From: JAXLYX01 sp046351215
Lineage (GTDB): Bacteria; Myxococcota_A; Polyangia; Polyangiales; Houyiibacteriaceae
DNA: 64,000 nt
Direction: 5' to 3'
Assembly: GCA_046351215.1 (NCBI GenBank)
Contig: JAXLYX010000010.1
Span: 1-64,000, forward strand
Positions within the stretch are counted from its first letter, which is position 1. Every line of letters starts with the position of its first letter. The position numbers and the translations under genes were made by a program. The notes beneath the pieces were generated by a model. The model was given only the letters and a program-made list of their open reading frames with translations. It was not told where the DNA came from and made no database searches. This document shows positions 1 to 11,400 of this stretch, piece after piece.

Positions 1-1506
1 GAAGCGATGCATCGCGGAGTCGACCACGGGGAGCAGCGAGAGGATGCCCGTCGTCGTCTGCCCGGCCCAGTTGTTGTTGCTCGCGATGAAGGCGACGAAC
101 GAGTTGTCGCGCGCCCACGCGGGCATCGTGCCGGGATTCGGCAGCGTGATCGCCGTCCCGCTCGCGTCGTTCGCCTGGAGCGTGGCCCCGGTGAACGGGT
201 CGATCAGCCGGAGCGCATCGGTCCCGTTCGCGGTCGAGACCATGGCGAGCGTCTCGTCCGGGCTCCAGCTCGAGAGGCGGTAGCGGATCGTGGTGCCACT
301 CGCGGGCGAGCGCCAGACCGTGGGCGTCGGGCTCGCGGTCGAGAGGGTCTGGTCCGTGAGGTCGAAGAGCGCGCCGTAGTTGGCGAAATTCGTGTTCGCG
401 AGCATGTAGCGACCGCTCGGCGAGATGGAGTGGCAGCCGACGCAGTTGCCGCCCGTCGTCGGGTAGGTGACGTTGGCGGGCGGGATCAGGATCCGGCTCG
501 TCGAGGTGCCGTCGTCGATCGCGCGGATCGTCGTGTCGTCGATGTCCCAGTAGTAGACGGTGCCGGTGATCGCGGCGACGGCGAAGCGGATGCTCACCGG
601 CGTGCCCTGCACGACGCGCGCGCCCGCCGAGTCCCAGCGATCGACCTGGATCGTGGCAGTGGCCGTCGGATCCGTCTGGGCGAGCGCGCTCCACGACGCG
701 TCGTCGATCAGGTCGTGGTCGTTCGCGGCGAGGTCCTGGTTGCGGACGTAGCGGACGAGCACGAGGTCCGGCTTCGTGATCGTGATCCGGAAGAAGTCGT
801 TCTCCGGGCAGACGGCCTTCGCGCTCGAGCACGCCCACTGGACGTCCGCGGGCTCGACGTTCTGCGGCATCACCGCGCCGTTCAGCGGATAGAGGATCTC
901 GGCGTCCGCCGCGGCGTCCGTCACGGGCGTGTGGCTCGCGAAGACGTCACCCGGGCTCCCCGCCCCGCTGCCGGCGCCGGTGGTCTTGGTGAGCCGGACC
1001 GTGAGCGTGGCGGTCGACATGAACGTGCCGTTGTTCGCCACGACCGTCGCCGTGACGTGGACGACGCCGCCGATCGTGCCGTTCGCGAGGTAGCGCCCGT
1101 TCGAGTCCACGACGCCGGGCGAGCGATCGTCGACGGAGAACGTCGCCGTGCCCACGGGCATCGACCCGCCGCTCGAGAGCTGGGCCGTCACCGTGAACAC
1201 GAGGCTCTGGTCGGCGGTCCCGAGCGCGAGGTCGAGGGTCGGGGTCGAGGGGGCGATCGTGATGCCCGTGATGTCGGCGTTCACGACACCGGAGTCGCCG
1301 CCGGTCGAGCCGTCGTTGGTCGCGCCGTCGGTCGGGAGCTGGCACGTGCCGCCCGTGCAGACCTCCGCGCCCGAGCAATCGCTCTTGTCGGCACAGGCCT
1401 TGCCGCGCGTGCTGCTCGAGTTGCTGCAGTCGCAGGCCGCTAGGGGAAGCACGAGCAGGAGGGCGGAGAGGAAGCGGTGAGTACGGACGAAAGAGCGAGG
1501 CGCCAT
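1..1506 (-). CDS. Secreted lipoprotein with Ig-like domain, haem-c motif and beta-propeller-like repeats (C-terminus off window)
   Basis: Only the first 502 residues lie in the window; the reading frame is open to the left edge. The ATG gives a signal peptide with lipobox LPLAAC (Cys25), so an exported, lipid-anchored protein is expected. A short Cys-rich stretch (about 25-55) and an Asp/Gly/Ser linker lead to a bacterial Ig-like domain at about 75-160. A c-type haem motif CVGCH (C355-H359) follows, directly before TolB/PD40-like propeller repeats such as SSWSPDETLAMVS. Similar haem-plus-propeller lipoproteins occur in Myxococcota, but no function is established that I can name. No good ribosome site precedes the ATG; the signal peptide fixes the start. 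Confidence 0.8.
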   Translation of the reverse strand, partial: MAPRSFVRTHRFLSALLLVLPLAACDCSNSSSTRGKACADKSDCSGAEVCTGGTCQLPTDGATNDGSTGGDSGVVNADITGITIAPSTPTLDLALGTADQSLVFTVTAQLSSGGSMPVGTATFSVDDRSPGVVDSNGRYLANGTIGGVVHVTATVVANNGTFMSTATLTVRLTKTTGAGSGAGSPGDVFASHTPVTDAAADAEILYPLNGAVMPQNVEPADVQWACSSAKAVCPENDFFRITITKPDLVLVRYVRNQDLAANDHDLIDDASWSALAQTDPTATATIQVDRWDSAGARVVQGTPVSIRFAVAAITGTVYYWDIDDTTIRAIDDGTSTSRILIPPANVTYPTTGGNCVGCHSISPSGRYMLANTNFANYGALFDLTDQTLSTASPTPTVWRSPASGTTIRYRLSSWSPDETLAMVSTANGTDALRLIDPFTGATLQANDASGTAITLPNPGTMPAWARDNSFVAFIASNNNWAGQTTTGILSLLPVVDSAMHRF

Positions 1507-1655
1507 GGTTCGTCACGGTAGCCGATGGATGCCCACCCGCACAGCCCGCGTGAACGGGATCACCCGCGGACGGCCCCTTCGCGACGTGCGAAACGACCAC
1601 CTTCCGACATCCGCCCATGCCTCCCGACGATGTGGGAGGAGCGCGAGGGCGCGCT

Positions 1656-2303
1656 TCAGAACCGGACCACGAGGCCCGTTCCGATGCTCCCGGTGCGGAC
1701 GTCGAGGAAGGGCGCGGCGGAGACCGAGGGCCCCGATGCCTGCTGCTGCAACCACCGGCCGATGTCGCTGGTCTTGCGCAGGTGCGCGACGGTCAACGCC
1801 CAGGACGCGATCTGGCCGGCGATCGGGATGTACGAGAGGAAGAGCGCCGAGATGGCGAGCCCCCGGCGGTCCTCGAGGATGCCGAACCGGCGGAGCTGCG
1901 CCGAGGCGATGAGGCCCGCGGTCGAGCCGGCGAGGAGCGACATCTCCGCGACGACGTAGCCTCCCGTGAAGAGCCCGATGGCGGCGCCGTCGGTGCCGGT
2001 CGTCCGGATCATGCGGACCATACCCGCGAACGAGGCCGCGACGCCGAAGGCCCCGACGATCACGCTCCGACGCTCCGCGCGATGCGCGCGATCGAGGCGC
2101 TGCATGCGGGGATCCGGGCCCTGCTGCAGGATCACGACCTGCTCGGCCGGGATGACCATGGGCCCCGGGCTGCCGAGCTCCCCCTCGGTGACCATGACCT
2201 CGGGCTCCGCCGGCGGCGGCTGCACGGGGGCGGCCGAAGCGGTGCTCGCCACCAGCAGGAGAGCGAGCGTCACGGGGACGACACGAAGGGGAAACACGCG
2301 CAC
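1656..2303 (-). CDS. Exported membrane protein of unknown function
   Basis: 215 residues, not recognised. I chose the GTG at 2303 because GGGGG sits 6 bases upstream and the product then starts with a standard signal sequence (RVFPLRVVPVTLALLL, cut near ASA about residue 24). An ATG at 2339 would add 12 residues before it. After a Pro/Glu-rich stretch (25-60) and a charged helix come three hydrophobic spans at about 80-98, 106-136 and 149-176, then a short tail. It lies divergently from gap across 138 bp and shows no operon partner. It could be an envelope protein with a small integral membrane domain; no family motif supports more. Confidence 0.65.
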   Translation of the reverse strand: MRVFPLRVVPVTLALLLVASTASAAPVQPPPAEPEVMVTEGELGSPGPMVIPAEQVVILQQGPDPRMQRLDRAHRAERRSVIVGAFGVAASFAGMVRMIRTTGTDGAAIGLFTGGYVVAEMSLLAGSTAGLIASAQLRRFGILEDRRGLAISALFLSYIPIAGQIASWALTVAHLRKTSDIGRWLQQQASGPSVSAAPFLDVRTGSIGTGLVVRF

Positions 2304-2441
2304 AGGATACCCCCGATCCGCGGCCGACCGAGAGGGCATCGGTCGGGATCGGACGAAATGACGGGCCGCGTCGAATCGGTCTCGCCACCCCCCCGGAGGT
2401 GCACATATGCTCTCCCACGTCAGAGGAGGATGGGAGACCGC

Positions 2442-3476
2442 ATGGCCACACCCAAGATCGCGATCAACGGCTTCGGACGCATCGGACGGGCCGTCACCCG
2501 CATCGCCAAGCTGCGGAAGCACTTCGACGTCGTCGCCGTGAACGACCTCGTCGAGCCGGCCGCGCTCGCGTATGCCTTCAAGTACGACAGCGTCCACGGC
2601 ATCTACCCGGGCGAGGTCTCGCTCGACGGCAACACGATGACCATCGACGGCGATCCGTTCCGCGTGATCGCCGAGAAGGATCCGTCGAAGCTCCCGTGGA
2701 AGGAGCTCGGCGTCGACTACGTCATCGAGAGCACCGGCAAGTTCCGGAAGATCTCGGAGCTCGATCACCACCTCGAGGCCGGCGCGCGCCGCGTCCTCGT
2801 CACCGTGCCGACGAAGGACGACCTCGAGAGCACGGTCGTGCTCGGGGTCAACGATCACGTCGTCACGAAGGACTCGCGCATCATCAGCAACGCGAGCTGC
2901 ACGACGAACTGCGCGGCGCCGCTCGCGAAGGTGCTCCACGAGGCGTTCGGCATCCGCCGCGGCCTCATGAACACGATCCACGCGTACACGGCGGATCAGC
3001 GGCTCGTCGACACGCCGCACAAGGACGACTTCCGCCGCTCGCGCCACGCCGCCCTGAACATCGTCCCGACGAGTACCGGCGCCGCGGTCGCGATCGGCAA
3101 GGTCATCCCGGCCCTCGCCGGCAAGCTCGACGGCCTCGCGCTCCGCGTGCCCGTGCCCGACGGCAGCGTCGTCGACCTCACGCTCGAGCTCGAGAAGAAC
3201 GTGACCGAGGCCGAGGTCAACGCCGCCGTGAAGGCCGCGGCCGACGGCCCGCTGAAGGGCATCCTGCAGTACTGCACGGATCCGATCGTGAGCACCGACA
3301 TCGTCGGCAACTCGCACTCCAGCATCTTCGACGCCGAGCTCACCCAGGTGATGGGCGGGAACTTCGTGAAGGTGATCAGCTGGTACGACAACGAGTGGGG
3401 TTACAGCTCGCGCGTCGAGGACCTCATCTCGCTCGTCGCCCGCCAGGACGGGTACTCGCCGGACTCCGGCGGCTGA
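2442..3476 (+). CDS. gap: Glyceraldehyde-3-phosphate dehydrogenase
   Basis: 344 residues, normal length for class I GAPDH. It oxidises and phosphorylates glyceraldehyde-3-phosphate to 1,3-bisphosphoglycerate in glycolysis, in the cytoplasm. Visible are the Rossmann motif INGFGRIGR near the N-terminus, an Asp after the second strand (VAVNDL) favouring NAD, the catalytic centre ISNASCTTNC with nucleophile C153, the phosphate-site region with STGAA, and the C-terminal signature SWYDNEWGYSSRV. The start is the ATG at 2442, 12 bases after AGAGGAGG; an in-frame ATG at 2430 abuts that site and is less likely. The gene is monocistronic: no pgk or tpi follows, and a terminator separates it from convergent dnaK. 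Confidence 0.97.
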   Translation: MATPKIAINGFGRIGRAVTRIAKLRKHFDVVAVNDLVEPAALAYAFKYDSVHGIYPGEVSLDGNTMTIDGDPFRVIAEKDPSKLPWKELGVDYVIESTGKFRKISELDHHLEAGARRVLVTVPTKDDLESTVVLGVNDHVVTKDSRIISNASCTTNCAAPLAKVLHEAFGIRRGLMNTIHAYTADQRLVDTPHKDDFRRSRHAALNIVPTSTGAAVAIGKVIPALAGKLDGLALRVPVPDGSVVDLTLELEKNVTEAEVNAAVKAAADGPLKGILQYCTDPIVSTDIVGNSHSSIFDAELTQVMGGNFVKVISWYDNEWGYSSRVEDLISLVARQDGYSPDSGG

Positions 3477-3518
3477 GCCGGGAGGTCCGCCCGGGCCACG
3501 GCGCGGACGGAAGGAAGA

Positions 3519-3550
3519 GGGGGCGTCGGCTTCGGCCAACGCCCCCTTTT
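3519..3550. terminator. Bidirectional intrinsic terminator between gap and dnaK
   Basis: A GC-rich hairpin, gggggcgtcggc / gccaacgccccc, with a TTCG tetraloop and one mismatch, is followed by TTTT on the plus strand. On the minus strand it ends in CCCTCTTCC. It sits 42 bases after the gap stop and 21 bases before the end of dnaK, so it probably serves both convergent genes. Confidence 0.85.
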
Positions 3551-3571
3551 CGTCGTCCCGCGTGGACGGGC

Positions 3572-5479
<1,908 letters not shown>

Positions 5480-5537
5480 TTCTGACGTCCTCCGATGGGC
5501 GGCCCCCGCCCGAGAGTGCGGAGCCGCCGGAAATTCC

Positions 5538-5558
5538 CGAGGAGTTACGCGCTCCTCG
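5538..5558. promoter_or_regulatory. Perfect 7-bp inverted repeat upstream of dnaK
   Basis: CGAGGAG (5538-5544) and CTCCTCG (5552-5558) are exact inverted copies separated by 7 bases. The dyad lies 59-79 bases upstream of the dnaK start, inside the 206-bp gap before the potassium-channel gene end. It does not match the CIRCE consensus. It could be an operator or a leader hairpin; I could not define a convincing -10/-35 pair nearby. Confidence 0.4.
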
Positions 5559-5685
5559 TGTGGTCGGGTGCGAAGGTAACCACCCCCCCGGGCCCGTCAA
5601 GACCGGCTCCGTCGACGCGCGTCCACGGAGGCCGACGGAAGCCCTCCCGACGGAGCCGAGGCCGCGCCCTGCCTCCCTGCCCGTG

Positions 5686-6735
5686 TCAGAGGAACGTATC
5701 GGCCTCGATGCCGGACTGGATGCGCTTCACGTCCTGCATCGTCGCGAGGACGATCAGGGAGGTATCGGCCTCGATGACATGATCGCCGGACGGGTTGTAG
5801 ACGTAGTCGCCCCTCGGGAGGTGGAGGGCGATCACGAGCGCGCCCTGGTTCCGGAGGCTCGTGTCCATGATCCGGCGACCGACGAGGCGGCTGCCGGGAG
5901 GGATCCGGAGCTCCTCGATGCGGAGCTGCTGCTCGCCCTTGTCGCGGAGCATCTTGTCCATGAAGGCGACCGCCTTCGGACGGAGGATCTCGCTCGCCAT
6001 GCGCATCCCGCCGATGTAGTTCGGCGAGACCACGGAGCTGGCCCCGGCACGGCGGAGCTTCGTCTCGGTGGACGGCTCGATGCATTTCGCCACGATGCGG
6101 GCCGTCGCGTTCAGCGCGCGGGCCGAGATGGTGACGAAGAGGTTGTCCTTGTCGTCCGTGAGGGCGCAGACCACGGCCGAGGCCCGCTCGATCCCCGCCC
6201 GGAGCAACGAGTGGTCGTCGATCGCGTCGCCGACGACGTAGACGAGCTCCTCGCCGACCTCCTCGGCGAGCTCCAGCAGGCGAGCCTCGTTCCGGTCGAT
6301 GATCACGAAGGGCTGTCGCGTCGCGAGCAGCTCGAGCGCGACGTGCTTGCCGGTCGAGCCGATGCCGCAGAGGACGACGTGGCCCGACATGCTGTCGATG
6401 ATCCGATCCATCTTCCTCCTCCGGAGGATGCCCTGGAGATCGCCCTCGATGATGAGCGCCGTGAGGCTCGAGGCGAAATAGAGCATCGTGCCGCTGCCGA
6501 CCACGATCAGGACGACCGAGACGACCCGGGCGGCCCGGATGGCGTCCATGCCGGGCAGCATCTCGCCGTAGCCGACCGTGGCGAGGGTCGTCAGCGTCAT
6601 GTAGAAGCACTCGAACGCGGACCACCGCCCCTCGCCCACGGCGTAGTAGCTGACGGTCCCCGCGAGCAGGACGAGCCCGAAGAAGAACGCCGCGGAGACG
6701 AGACGATCGTAGACGGCGCTCGGCGGCTTCTGCAC
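5686..6735 (-). CDS. TrkA/RCK-domain potassium channel
   Basis: 349 residues from a GTG start. Two membrane helices (about 11-31 and 67-95) flank a pore loop with the selectivity filter TVGYGE (residues 53-58). The C-terminal cytoplasmic half carries an RCK/TrkA-N Rossmann domain (CGIGSTG at 123-129, an acidic residue in VIIDRNE) and a TrkA-C domain near the end (PPGSRLVGRRIMDTSLR). This is the MthK-like two-helix architecture: a gated K+ channel of the inner membrane, regulated by ligand binding to the RCK domain. The frame is open further upstream to an ATG at 6837, but that extension is Arg/Pro-rich, non-homologous and would run to within 9 bases of the divergent gene. Confidence 0.9.
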   Translation of the reverse strand: MQKPPSAVYDRLVSAAFFFGLVLLAGTVSYYAVGEGRWSAFECFYMTLTTLATVGYGEMLPGMDAIRAARVVSVVLIVVGSGTMLYFASSLTALIIEGDLQGILRRRKMDRIIDSMSGHVVLCGIGSTGKHVALELLATRQPFVIIDRNEARLLELAEEVGEELVYVVGDAIDDHSLLRAGIERASAVVCALTDDKDNLFVTISARALNATARIVAKCIEPSTETKLRRAGASSVVSPNYIGGMRMASEILRPKAVAFMDKMLRDKGEQQLRIEELRIPPGSRLVGRRIMDTSLRNQGALVIALHLPRGDYVYNPSGDHVIEADTSLIVLATMQDVKRIQSGIEADTFL

Positions 6736-6845
6736 GGCTCCCTGTGGGTATGCGCGTTCCGGCGGGATGTCAACGATGCGGGGGCGGGGCGGTCCCCGCG
6801 GCCGTCGGTTGACCCGGGGGCTGGCTGGGCCTACCACCCGCCCCC

Positions 6846-8357
6846 GTGACCGACCGGGATCATGCGAGCCACGCCGGCCGAGGGCTGCTCTCCATCGCGG
6901 GAGCCAAGATCTTCTTCGTCGTCGCGGGATTCGCGGTGCAGTTCCTGCTGCCGCGCTTCCTCGGCTCGGCCGAGCGCTACGGCCTCTTGATGGCCGCCAT
7001 GAGCGGCGTCTCGATCCTCAACAACGTGATGGTCACGGGCACGGTCCAGACCGTCAGCAAGTTCGTCAGCGAGGCCGAGGACAGGAGCGCGGCGACGATC
7101 CGTCGGGCCCTCGGCCTCCAGGTGGGCCTCGGCCTCGCGCTCGGCGGGGGGCTCGCGCTCTCGGCCGGGAGCCTGGCTTCGGCGATGCGCGATCCCGAGC
7201 TCGCGGGGCTCCTCCGGATCTCGTCGCTCGTGGTCGTCGCCTATTCGCTCTACGCGACCCTGATCGGCGCGCTGAACGGCCTGCACCGGTTCCAGCAGCA
7301 GGCCCGCTTCGACGTGAGCTTCACGGCGATGCGCACGCTCGGGCTGCTCGTCGGCCCCGCGCTCGGCCTCGGCGTCGCGAGCGCGATGGCGGGCTTCGCG
7401 ACGGCGGCCTGGGCGATCACGTTCGCCGCGTTCGTGGCCGTGGGAGCGGGCGCGTCGGGCGAGACGGTGTCCCTGCGGCGCTGGCTCGCCTTCATGGCGC
7501 CGATCTGGATCTACCAGACCTTCCTCAACGGCATCCTCCAGCTCGACGTCTGGATCCTGAAGGGGACGGTCGCCGGTCTCGAGGTCGCCGCGGGCGCGAC
7601 CCGCGAGGCGGCGGCGGCGCTCTCGAACCAGTACGTCGGCTACTACCGCGCGGCCCAGACCTTCGCCTTCGTCCCCTACCAGCTCATCCTCTCGATGACG
7701 TTCATCGTCTTCCCGATGGTCTCGCGGGCGACGGCGCTCGGGGACGACGCGCTCGCCCAGGCGACCGTGAGGCAGGCGATGCGCTTCTCGCTCCTCGCGC
7801 TGCTCGCGTTCGCCGCGCCGATGGCGGGCGCCTCGGACGGCGTGCTCCGGATCGCCTACGCGCCGGACTATCTGGCGGGCGCGGGCGCGCTCCAGATCCT
7901 CGTGCTCGGCCTCGTCGCCTTCGCGCTCTTCGTGATCGCGGCGACGATCCTCGGAGGCGCGGGTCAGCCGACGGTCGCCGCCGTCGTGGCCGGCATCGCG
8001 CTCGTGGTCGTGCTGGGCGGGAACTACGGCGTGCTCCACGCGGTCGGGGTCGGCGGCCGCACGCTCGTCGGCGCGGCGAGCGCCACGTCCGCGGGCATGG
8101 CCATCGCGCTCGTCCTCTCGGGCTTCGCGCTGTACCGCCGCTTCGGCACCTTCCTCCCCGCCGCGAGCGTCGCCCGCGGCCTCGTCGCCGGACTCGTCGC
8201 GGCGATCGTCGCGCACTTCGTCCCCCACGGGAGCCGGCTCCTCGCGCTCGTCGCACTCGCCGCCGGCTTCTTCGCCTTCCTCGCGACCCTCGTGATCACG
8301 GGCGAGGTGGAGCCGGAGGAGCGGGCGAAGCTCGTGCGGATCGTGAAGCGCACGTAG
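6846..8357 (+). CDS. Polysaccharide/oligosaccharide flippase (Wzx/MATE-like)
   Basis: 503 residues with about 12-14 hydrophobic helices, matching the multidrug/oligosaccharide-lipid/polysaccharide (MOP) exporter superfamily. The opening LLSIAGAKIFFVVAGFAVQFLLPRFLG is the usual first helix of Wzx-like proteins; the first and second halves show similar helix patterns. Expected role: flipping a lipid-linked glycan across the inner membrane. No glycosyltransferases are next to it, so the substrate cannot be inferred. The start is a GTG with no clear ribosome site; it is divergent from the potassium channel. Exact subfamily (Wzx or MurJ-like) is uncertain. Confidence 0.85.
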   Translation: MTDRDHASHAGRGLLSIAGAKIFFVVAGFAVQFLLPRFLGSAERYGLLMAAMSGVSILNNVMVTGTVQTVSKFVSEAEDRSAATIRRALGLQVGLGLALGGGLALSAGSLASAMRDPELAGLLRISSLVVVAYSLYATLIGALNGLHRFQQQARFDVSFTAMRTLGLLVGPALGLGVASAMAGFATAAWAITFAAFVAVGAGASGETVSLRRWLAFMAPIWIYQTFLNGILQLDVWILKGTVAGLEVAAGATREAAAALSNQYVGYYRAAQTFAFVPYQLILSMTFIVFPMVSRATALGDDALAQATVRQAMRFSLLALLAFAAPMAGASDGVLRIAYAPDYLAGAGALQILVLGLVAFALFVIAATILGGAGQPTVAAVVAGIALVVVLGGNYGVLHAVGVGGRTLVGAASATSAGMAIALVLSGFALYRRFGTFLPAASVARGLVAGLVAAIVAHFVPHGSRLLALVALAAGFFAFLATLVITGEVEPEERAKLVRIVKRT

Positions 8358-8461
8358 GCCGCGCCGCGACGAGGCCGTCGGACGGTTCCTCCTCCCTCGC
8401 CTCACATCCTGCGCACATCCCCCCCATTGACGCGCTGCGCCCTTCGGGCGACGGATGATTC

Positions 8462-11400
8462 ATGTCCTGGGGAGGATGGAGAGCGCTGCTCGCCGTCACA
8501 TTCGGCGTGCTCGTCGGATGCGGGGATTCGCGTCCGACGGGGTCGACCGAGCCTCCGACGACGCTCGATCGAGCCCTGCGCACGCGGATCGACGAGCTCG
8601 GTCTGGTCGGCGATCCGAGCGCGGGACGCGTGATCCCGTCCCCCGACGATCCGCTCGTGCGGCTCGGGCGTCTGCTCTTCTTCTCGAAGACCTTGAGCGG
8701 CGAGTTCGACGTGGCCTGCGCGAGCTGCCACCACCCGGAGCTCGGGGGAGGCGACGGGCTCTCGCTCCCCATCGGCGTGGCCTCGATCGCCCCCGATTTC
8801 CTCGGTCCCGGCCGCGTGCTGCCGCAGGCGAGCGACCGCGATCCACGCAAGGACGGCGGCCCGAACGTGCCGCGAAACGCGCCGACCACGTTCAACTCGG
8901 GCCTCTACGACCGCGTGCTCTTCCACGACGGGCGGGTCTTCTCGCTCGATGCCGAGGTCTCTCCCGGCGGGAGCGGTCGTCGCATCCGGACCCCCGACAG
9001 CCGCTTCGGCGTCGAGGATCCCCTGGCGGGTGGCTCGCTCCTCGCGGCGCTCTCGCGCTTTCCCGTCACGAGCTTCAACGAGATGCGCGGGTTCGGTCGG
9101 CTGGCCGAGCTCTCGAACGAAGGCGTACGCGAGGAGCTCGCCGCGCGCCTGCGAGGGGAGTCGGTCGACTCCGCGCGGCTCTCGCACAACGACTGGCTCG
9201 CGCGGTTCCGCGAGGGCTTCGGCATGCCCGACGGCACGGCCGCCGAGCTCATCACGTTCGATCGCATGGCCGAGGCGCTCGCGGCCTACCAGCGAGCCCA
9301 GGTCTTCGTCGACAATCCGTGGCGACGCTACGTGGGCGGTTCCACGAGCGCGCTCGACGAGGCCGCGAAGCGTGGCGCGCTGCTCTTCTTCACGGGCGTC
9401 GAGGAGGGGGGCGCGGGCTGCGTGCGCTGCCACTCCGGCGACCACTTCACCGACGAGAGCTTCCGTCGCGTGGGGTTCCCGCAGATCGGCCGTGGCAAGG
9501 AGGTCTACCGCGACGACCTCGGGCACTTCATGGTCACGAACGAGGAGAGCGATCGGCACGCCTTCCGCGTGCCGAGCCTCCTCAACGTCGAGGCGACGGG
9601 CCCCTACGGGCACGACGGTGCCTTCGCGACGCTCGACGCCGTCCTCGCCCACCACGTCGATCCGGTGGGCCAGATGCCAGGCTATCCGTTCGGCCTCGAG
9701 GCGCTCCCCCAGTTCGCGGGGACGGGGTTCTCGTACCCCTGGGCGAAGCCCCTCTCGCTCCAGCTGATCGCCACCGTGGATCCGATGGCCTCGGCGCCCG
9801 GGATCGGTCCCCTCGAGCGCGCGGACCTCGCGGCCTTCCTGAAGGCGCTGACGGATCCCTGCGTGAAGGATCCCGCGTGCGTCGCACCCTTCGTCCCGAG
9901 CGCCGACGAGGATCCCGATGGCCACCTGCTCGTCCGGCTCCAGACGATCCCGAGCACGCCGGCGCCGCCGCCGCCGAACAACGCGACCGCGACGAGCGAC
10001 GGCCCCGGCCTCGCGTCCAGCCCGATCGGGATCGACACACGGCTCCTCGTCTGCGCGAGCCGCATCGACGAGGGCGCGGGCAGCGAGACCTTCGTCGAGA
10101 GCGCGGCCGCGCTCGGGCTCGCGCACGTGCACGGCTTCTCCGACGCGCGCTGGTCGAGCCAGGAGAATCCCGAGCTGCTGCTCACGGCCGCGGGCGTGAG
10201 CGCGGGCGATCTCGACGGCGACTGCCACGTGGACCTCGTCTTCGCGACGGGCGATGCCCGCGGCGTGCTCCCCTACCGCAACTTCGAGGGCCAGGGCTTC
10301 GTGCTCGGCAGCGCCGCGCTCCCGATGCCGGCGGGCGTCGCCGCGAGCGGCTCGACCATCGCGGATCTCGACGCGGACCGTCGGTCGGAGGTCATCGTGG
10401 GAGGCCTCGATTCCGGCGGGATCCACGTCTTCGGAGGCGAGCTCGACTCGGGGCTCGTCCTCGCGCGTTCCATCTCGAGCGCGCGAAGCACGATGGGGCT
10501 CGCCGTCGGTGACGTCGACGGCGACGGAGATCCCGATCTCGCCGCCGGCCATTGGGACTACCGGGGGCCACCGTGGCTCTCGCCGACCGTGCTGCGCAAC
10601 GACGGGAGCGTCGTATTGGTCCCCGCCGACGCGCAATTCCAGACGGGCGGCGCGTTCCTCGCGAACGAATTCGGCTTCAGCCCGGCGCTCTTCGACTTCG
10701 ATCGGGACGGGCTCGTCGACCTCCTCCTCGCGGCCGACTTCCGCCATTCGACCGTGCTCCTGCAGCGCGCGGGCAAGCTCGTCGACGCGACGGATCGGAA
10801 CGTCGTCACCGACTCGAACGGCATGGGCTCGGTCCTCGCCGACTTCGACAACGACGGAGACCTCGACTGGTTCGTCACGTCGATCTACGCGCCGACGATC
10901 GATCCCAGCCTGCCGATCGGGACCCGTGGGAACCGCCTCTATCGGAACGACGGGGGCACGCTCGTCGACGCGACCGACGCCTCGGGCGTGGCCGACGGAG
11001 CCTGGGGCTGGGGCGCGTGCGCGGCCGACTTCGACAACGACGGGGACCTCGACCTCCTCCAGACCAACGGCTGGGCCAACGTCCCGCCGGCCGCGGTGCT
11101 GCCCCTCGGGCACCTCCCGTTCGACTACGCCCTCTACCTCTCGCCCTACCGCGCCACGCCGGCCCGGCTCTTCGAGAACCAGGGAGACGGCACGTTCGTC
11201 GATCGCGCGGTCGACTGGGGAGCGGACGTCGTCCGCCAGGGGCGCGGCCTCGCCTGCGCCGATCTCGACCGCGACGGGGACGTCGACGCCGCCGTCGCCG
11301 TGCACTCCGCCGCGCCGAAGGTCCTCGTCAATCGTTCGGGCGCCGGCGCCGCACGTCGTTTCCTCGGCCTGCGCCTCGTCGGCGCGACCCCCAACACGGA

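Noticed and set aside
5480..5685. CIRCE element for HrcA control of dnaK
   Set aside because: No TTAGCACTC / GAGTGCTAA pair, even allowing several mismatches; the dyad present is different.
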